From contig OW051471.1 in NCBI GenBank assembly GCA_932521025.1, positions 2,294,001 to 2,358,000 on the forward strand: DNA of 64,000 nucleotides, in the 5' to 3' direction. Positions within the stretch are counted from its first letter, which is position 1, and each line of letters opens with the position of its first letter. Of the stretch, positions 57,835 through 64,000 are shown in pieces. The stretch is from Oscheius onirici. Taxonomy: Eukaryota; Nematoda; Chromadorea; Rhabditida; Rhabditidae. The translations under genes were made by a program, and so were the position numbers. Below the pieces are notes generated by a model, which had not been told where the DNA came from, did not search any database, and saw only the letters and a program-made list of their open reading frames with translations.

Positions 57835-60800
57835 ATGAGCACACGTCTCATCGTCAAAAACCTGCCGCCAGACTGTACAGAGGACCGGCTCCGAAAATTC
57901 TTCAAAAGCTATGGAAAACTGACGGATTGCAGCCTGAAATACACGAAAGAAGGCAAATTCCGCAAATTTGCTTTCGTCGGCTTCGAGACGGACGATGAGG
58001 GCGAAAAGGCCATGAACCAAACTAATCAGACCTACATGGGCTCGGCTAGAGTTCAGGTAGCTCATTTTTGATTTTACAGCTAAAAATGGTGTTTCAGGTG
58101 GAAAAGTGCCTTCCGTTCGGCGATGCGAACAAACCGCGACCCTGGAGTCAATATTCGGCTGGAAGCTCGTAAGAATTTCTATTTTGCAACCCAAAATCTA
58201 TATTTTCAGGGCAAATAAGAGAAAAATGGAACCGGAAACGGCGTCCAAAGAGCCAGAAGCCGAGCCAGAGAAGAAAAAGAAGAAAATTGACCCGAAATTT
58301 GAGGCTTTCCTTCAGGCCAAGGGAGAACATGTCGAGAAGGTCTGTTTTTGCTTGTTTTTCATGGAAAATTGCTATTTTTTGTCAAAAAAGACGAATTTCA
58401 GGAAATAAACGTGAAAATTCTCTCCCTAGACGATAATCAGCTGATCAAAGAGCTTCTGGAAGGCGTTACAGGTCCGTTTCCCTCATTTTCAAGCCAAAAC
58501 ATCCAAAAAATTGCAGGAGACACAAAGCTGTCGCTAATCTTCCTCGGACTGCCGACGTCGATCAAGCAAAACTCGTTGAAGGAATGGCTCAGCCCCGTCC
58601 GAGTCAAGGCAATGAAAATTGTGAGAAATGAAGCCGGCGCGGCAGCGTTCGTCAGCTTCAATCGACCTCCAGACGTCCGGAGAGCCATCCAGCGTGATCA
58701 GCAGTTCCTCGGAGGCTTCAAGGTAGTTTTTTTCACGTAATTTTTTGCTGGAAACTGATATTTTTGTAAAAGAAGAAGAGATCGTTCAGACTAATTTTTG
58801 TTATTGTCAAGCTAATTTTTCTTTTCATTTGCTCCAAGAGCATTCTAAACCCACTAATTTTCAGCTAACCATTCAAAAAGTCCCGTCTAGCGAGACGCAA
58901 GACGGCGAGAAAGAAGCCGAGGAAGAACCAGAAGAGGCGACAACGTACGACCAGGCCACAGAAGAAGCCAAGGCCCGCGAGGAAATTCTCGAGTCGGGAC
59001 GTCTCTTCTTGCGAAATTTACCCTTTGGAACGAAGGAGGCCGATCTACAGGCCCTCTTCAAAAAGTATGGCGATGTCAGCGAGGTTCAGGTGGGTTTTTC
59101 TAGTCGGGTTGATATTGCGTGAGAGCGTGATTTTGTCCCACAATTCACAAAATTCCCAAAATTTCCACTGAAAAGCTCATTTTTCAGGTAATAATCGACA
59201 AAAAGACGGGTCAATGCAAGGGCTTTGCCATTGTCGAATTCGTCTTTCCGGAAAGTGCCGTAGCGGCCTATGCGACCGAAGATGGCAAAGTTTTCAAGGG
59301 ACGCATGATGCACATTCTGCCGGGAGCTGAAAAGCGAGAAAAGAAGACGGAAGAAACAGGCGAAGATGGCGAGAAAAAGACGGGACGAGAAGAAAAGAGC
59401 TCTTTCAAGAAGGACAAAGCTGCTAAGATGAAGGCAAATGCTGGAAAGGTTGGCACTTTTTGTGGAAAATATCGAAACTTGACAAGAAAAGAGTCTTGTG
59501 TAGACAAACAGTTTTCAAACCAATGTCATCCTAAAAACTGCCCAAAAGAGCCTAATTTCTAACCCTCCTCTTTTCAGACCCATAGCTGGAATGCTCTCTT
59601 CCTCGGCCCAAATGCCGTCGCCGAGACGCTTGCCGAGAAGCTCGGTGTCGAAAAATCGGATCTTCTTCTCGGAGAGAGCGGCGAAACGGCTGGAGTTCGA
59701 ATGGCCTTGGCCGAAACACGTCTAATTCGAGAAGTTCGCGATTTTCTCGTCGCCAATGGCGTTCAGCTCGACGCCTTCGCCCGGCCGACCAGTAAACGAA
59801 GGTTTTTGGCCCTGTTTTCTTGAAAATTCGCAAAAAATTTAGCGAGACGGTGATAATAGTGAAGAATCTGCCGGCTGGAGTGGAAGAAGAAGAATTGAGA
59901 CGTATGTTCGAGCGAAATGGATCAGTGGAAAAGGTCCTAATTCCGCCAGAAGCTGCTGTCAGTGCACTAATCGTGATGGGCAATCCGGTGGATGCAAAGA
60001 AGGCCTTCAAGGTGGGGATTTTGGTATTTTTGACCTTTTAGAAGAATGGAGTTAAACTGCGGAAAAGCATATATTTGGGACAAAAAAGTGGTGGAATAGA
60101 AGGTTTTAGAACACTAGAGTCAAGTCTGTCAGTTTACAAAATTTCGGCTAAAATGCGCTGGTAGAATTAAGAGATTGGTCCAAACAAATATTTCGTTTCT
60201 TAGAGGCAGGAAATGTAGAAAAATTTGAAAACAACTACTTTTTGAGTGCCATGATTTTACTATTTTTTAACAGTGGGGACAGTCACGAAGCGCCTTCGAT
60301 TCATTCTGGAGTAATTTATCCAGTAGTACAAATATTTGTAGCAGAGCTAATTGTAAGGTTTAGTTTCAATCAAAAATTAATTTGACAAAAAGAAGTTATC
60401 AACAAGTCTTGAAATGCGATTCAAAAAAATCAGAAACACGATCAAAAAGCTAATTTTCTAGCGTTTTCGTAGTCGGTTACTTTTCACTGCCCCAAAAGTA
60501 AAAGTACAGTAACCCAAAATTTTCAGGCCCTGGCTTATTCTCGCTTCCGCACCCAGCCTCTCTACTTGGAATGGGCTCCAGGAGACGTTTTTGGTCAGCC
60601 GGCGGCCGAGAAATCGGTCAAGAAGGAGAAGAAGGTAATTTTTTTGCCTCTTTTTCCCCCAAAAAGCTAACTTTTTCAGAAAAAGACAAAAGAAGAGGCC
60701 GAACTCCAAGAAGAGGAAGAAGAAAAACCGAAAAAGAGCAAAAAGGAGATGACTTATGCCGAAAAAATGAAGCTGAAACGGGCTAAAAAGGTCGCCGAAG

Positions 60801-62548
60801 AGCCGGAAGAAGTTGCTGAAGAGAGCGAGGAAAGTGAAGAAGAAATTGAGAAAATTGAAAAAGAGGAAGAAGAAGACTTAATCGAGCCGGACAGCACAAT
60901 ATTCGTCAAGAATCTCGCCTTTGAGACGACAGACAGCTCATTGGAGGCGTTATTCAGGTTTTTTTTAAACTTTTTTTAGTGAAAGAAACGAGAATTTTAG
61001 GCAAAATCACCGAATAAAGAGCGCTCAGGTGAGCAAGAAGCTGAATCCGGCAAATCCCGCCAAAAGTCTGAGCATGGGATTCGGATTCGTGCAATTCTAC
61101 ACGCAGCAGGAGGCGAAGAAGGCCATAAAGGAACTACAGGTAGGGTTTTTTTTTAAATGTTTTTTAGAAAGGGGAAGAAAAATGAAAATTGCATGCCTTG
61201 GAAATCCTTCGTGAAAAAAAAATTAAATGAAGCTGGAGTTTTGAGCATTTTTTCAGCAATGACCATCAACAAAGTAGTCTGAAAGTTTTACGCTGTTTTT
61301 ATGAACATTTTGAAACACAAAAAAAAATATTTTTGTAATTTTTCTTGAAAGTTTCAAAATGTGTATAAGCTAAATTCGAACCCAATGAGAAAGTTTCCAT
61401 CTTGAAAACAGTAAAGACTGATTTCCCCTGGAGGCTTGGAGGCATATAGTGGGACTGCCCTATAAAAGAAAATCTGAAGGTTACAAGAAGTAATTTTTTA
61501 TTTAACCCGAGTTTTAGAGCTTTACGATGTCAGAACAACTGTTTACTTACTGGAGCATGTCTTTCGATTTGTAGTTTGAAGCATTAAAATTCACAATTTA
61601 GGTGGAGACTTTGTGCTTGTGTTGCACAAAATTGAGTATTACTTCTTTTGAACCGCTGAAGTTCAGTTTTTTGGATTATGACAGAACTGTGACTTACACG
61701 GTGGAAAATTCACGAATTTGGTTTTCGGCGACAAAATAGTGTCCCGAACCTTTACGTAGGTTTATATAGAAGGCTTAAAGCACAAACAGTTTTCTGTGAA
61801 TTGTTTCACAACTTTGTAAGGAGTCCGACCGACTGAAATAACTTCGAATTTCAATTGATTTCCGAAATCAACGCCACGTGTCGCACTTTATGCTGGTTCC
61901 AATGAGTTGGCCCGATTATACTAGTGAAACAGGCGTAAAACATCACAGAAAAACTTTAAAAATGTTTCTCTTTGTGGGAAAACACCGAAAACTAAATTCC
62001 AGGGCGAGATGCTCGACGGCCACAGTCTCGACTTGAAGCTCTCGAATCGCGAGCTGCCCGATACGGATCATCTGAAGAGAAAGGGCGTCAACAGCAAGGA
62101 ACAAGGCCAGTCGACCAAGCTCATCGTGCGCAATCTGCCTTTCCAGGTAACTTTTTTTAGCCTTTGTGGCATATAACACCAAAAAGTATCCCTGAAAACC
62201 TCCCATTTTCAGTCCTCGATCCAGGAAATTGAAAATCTCTTCGCAACCTTCGGCGAAATCCGCAGCATCAGGATTCCGAAAAAGCTCGGCACAAAGCAGC
62301 ATCGCGGCTTTGGATTCGTCGATTTTCTCAGTGTCGGAGAAGCCAAGCGAGCTTTCGAGGCTCTCAGCCAGTCCACTCATCTTTACGGACGAAGATTGGT
62401 CCTGGAATGGGCCAAGGAAGAAGAAAGTGTCGAAGAAATGAGAGAAAAGACTGCCGAAAAGTTCGGAGGAGAGCTAAAGGCCGCCAAGAAACAAAAACAG
62501 CAGATTCTGGCCATCGAGAAGGATCTGACGAGGATTGATGATGATTAG
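57835..62548 (+). CDS. rbd-1: Six-RRM ribosome-biogenesis protein (RBM19/Mrd1 family)
   Basis: Nucleolar RNA-binding protein needed for pre-rRNA cleavage and small-subunit assembly in yeast (Mrd1) and animals. Exons 57835-58056, 58098-58168, 58210-58339, 58402-58471, 58517-58722, 58865-59089, 59188-59448, 59578-59801, 59843-60011, 60527-60634, 60680-60957, 61001-61139, 62003-62146, 62213-62548 give 860 aa in one frame, close to the family length. RRMs: 1 (residues 1-78, RLIVKNLP, FAFVGF), 2 (about 163-231, LSLIFLGLP, degenerate RNP1), 3 (278-355, RLFLRNLPF, KGFAIVEF), 4 (471-540, VIIVKNLPAG), 5 (634-715, TIFVKNLAF, GFGFVQF), 6 (739-815, KLIVRNLPF, GFGFVDF). Acidic/basic coiled stretches lie before RRM3 and RRM5. 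The start ATG follows TTTTGCAG-like sequence, suggesting trans-splicing. Confidence 0.96.
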
Positions 62549-63239
62549 GAAGGGTTTTGTTTAGAAGTTGTTATTTTTCTTCGTTACATTTGTTAGACCT
62601 ATTATTCTTGTTGTTGTTGAGGATATGAATCGGTTTTTCCAATTTTTAGCTTTTTTTGGTGGAAAAACGAGAAAAAGGAGCGAACAGCCTGGAAAGTGAG
62701 CGTTATGAAGATTGAACGAAACACACAAAGCGGAATTGCTGCTGCGAAAAGTACGATATCGCAACAGGTTTTATCGCTTTGACATAATGAGGTTACGGTA
62801 TCGCTCTTTTCCAAATAAAAGGTAACCAGAAAATCAACAAGATAACCAGCAGGCGGCGTTACTTATTAGCCTACTTTTTTCAAAGTCTCCTCTGATCCCT
62901 TCCCCAGTCAAGAGAGAGAGATAAATATCGCCATTTAATCAGCCTGAAGGGAAGTCTCATTGTGCAAGTTTTTCCAGCAAGTCTATTTCAATGTAACAAA
63001 AATGTTGGATTGATGAACTTTTTTACAATATCAACGCGTTCACGTGTTTACATTGATTTCATTGGGTAGGATCTTCTCTAGCCAATCTCGTCCAATTCTG
63101 TCCTACTTTACGTCCAATTCTGTTCTATTTTTTTGTGAGCAACGCGAATCCTTAAAAAATGTTAGAACCTCGAAAGATGAAACACCCGAAGTGACTGCTT
63201 CAAAGAGATGTGAAACGAGCGCATGAGTTTTTCGAATTG
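62549..63239. other. Downstream of rbd-1, nothing recognised
   Basis: 3' UTR and intergenic sequence. No further gene or repeat family identified. Confidence 0.5.
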
Positions 63240-63629
63240 TAAAGTCTGTTCAAAAAACGCAACAGTAACCCTTAAATATTTCGCTTCGAGAATCACAAAC
63301 CCCTGATTGTCAGGATAAACTGCAACAATTCAAACCGATTTCTTGTTTTTCTCGGGGTTGTCTCGCAGCGAAATCGTTCCATTTGAAAAAGGTCACTTTG
63401 CAAAAATCTTGGCTGAGTATCCAATGTTTGTGTGATGTAACCAAATTTATATAACGTGTAAACATTTGATACTCAGCCAAGATTTTTGCAAAGTGACCTT
63501 TTTCAAATCGAACTTTTTCGCTGCGAGACAGCCCCATTTTCCCAATAGTGAATTGCCGCTCTTCAGGGGTTTGTGGTACTCGAAGCGAAATATTTATGGG
63601 TTACTGTTGCGTTTTTTTTAACAGACTTT
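63240..63629. mobile_element. Foldback element, ends TAAAGTCTGTTC
   Basis: Outer arms TAAAGTCTGTTCAAAAAACG and complement at 63629 with CAGTAACCC. An inner inverted pair (TCTTGGCTGAGTATC and complement) surrounds a short loop. TA lies at both ends. Related in terminus to the elements at 17215 and 24817. Confidence 0.75.
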
Positions 63630-64000
63630 AGCCGTTCTTTTTTGTTACCAGAGCAATTCCGAGGCCATGTAGTCTTGTAATAATGGAATATAAAGATAGG
63701 ATGAAACATAAAAATATACCAAAGGCCCCACAAAGTAAAACAGTAGACTGGGATGCCAGGACGTCAAAGAAATCGTGTTATCCACTTTAAATTGCTCCCA
63801 GGTCTCTCTCTCTCTGTGTGTCTGTCGGAAGCTTTAATTGGCAATCAAAATGGAGCAATTTGTGCGCACAATTAAGGGGTTAGTGTAACAAGTCACTATT
63901 AGGAGACAAGTGCGAAGACTTTGCTTCTGATTTTGGTAGTTCCTATACAGAAACGGTTTTTAAGTGGTTCAGGCAAAGGAAAAAAAAAAGGGGGGGGGGG
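63630..64000. other. Window end, non-coding
   Basis: No gene seen. The window ends in an A run followed by ten G. Confidence 0.5.

Overview
This window is nuclear DNA from a nematode, most likely a rhabditid related to Caenorhabditis. The evidence is three recognisable multi-exon genes with nematode gene structure (introns as short as 35-45 bp, TTTCAG-type acceptors) and an FMRFamide-like neuropeptide precursor of the FLP-1 type. daf-10 (IFT122) and flp-1 lie side by side and divergently transcribed here; in C. elegans they are also neighbours (cosmid F23B2, chromosome IV). The sequence is AT-rich and crowded with transposon debris. The large introns are made mostly of that debris.

Layout. 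(1) About 2.4-12.7 kb, minus strand: six phase-compatible exons of a gene I cannot name. It is interrupted by two Ginger-like DNA transposons (690-2072 lies just beyond the last placed exon, 4577-6583 inside an intron) and by a TIR element at 3491-4263. (2) About 12.7-20.3 kb: mostly gene-poor, with a hAT-type MITE, a foldback element and weak hints of a plus-strand gene ending at 19803. (3) 20351-48549, minus strand: the daf-10/IFT122 gene, 28 exons placed, 1152 codons read, spread over 28 kb. Its introns hold a complete antisense RNase H-domain gene (41360-42749), an antisense tRNA-Leu(UAG) gene (36176-36257), tRNA-derived SINEs, hAT-type and piggyBac-like MITEs and other foldbacks. (4) 48550-50851: the shared upstream region of daf-10 and flp-1, with a roughly 100-bp CT microsatellite. 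(5) 50852-54178, plus strand: flp-1, encoding eight RFamide/RYamide-type peptides, with a decayed Tc3-like transposon in its largest intron. (6) 54885-56850: an RTE-type LINE whose 5' part is inverted, flanked by an 11-bp target duplication. (7) 57835-62548, plus strand: a six-RRM ribosome-biogenesis protein (RBM19/Mrd1, C. elegans rbd-1), 860 aa in 14 exons. (8) The rest is non-coding and includes a foldback element at 63240-63629.

How the genes relate: daf-10 encodes an IFT-A subunit used in sensory cilia, flp-1 a secreted neuropeptide precursor, and rbd-1 a nucleolar pre-rRNA processing factor. They do not form a pathway. The daf-10/flp-1 adjacency is conserved synteny, and no operon-like spacing is visible.

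The most interesting material is in the mobile elements. There is a pair of Ginger-like elements with the same terminus (TGTTGCAGTT) and TATA target duplications but different subterminal iterons and cargo. There is a group of four hAT-type MITEs that each carry a different GC-rich hexamer repeat next to the terminus. There is a 5'-inverted LINE with a clear twin-priming signature, and an intact RNase H gene nested antisense in a cilium-gene intron.
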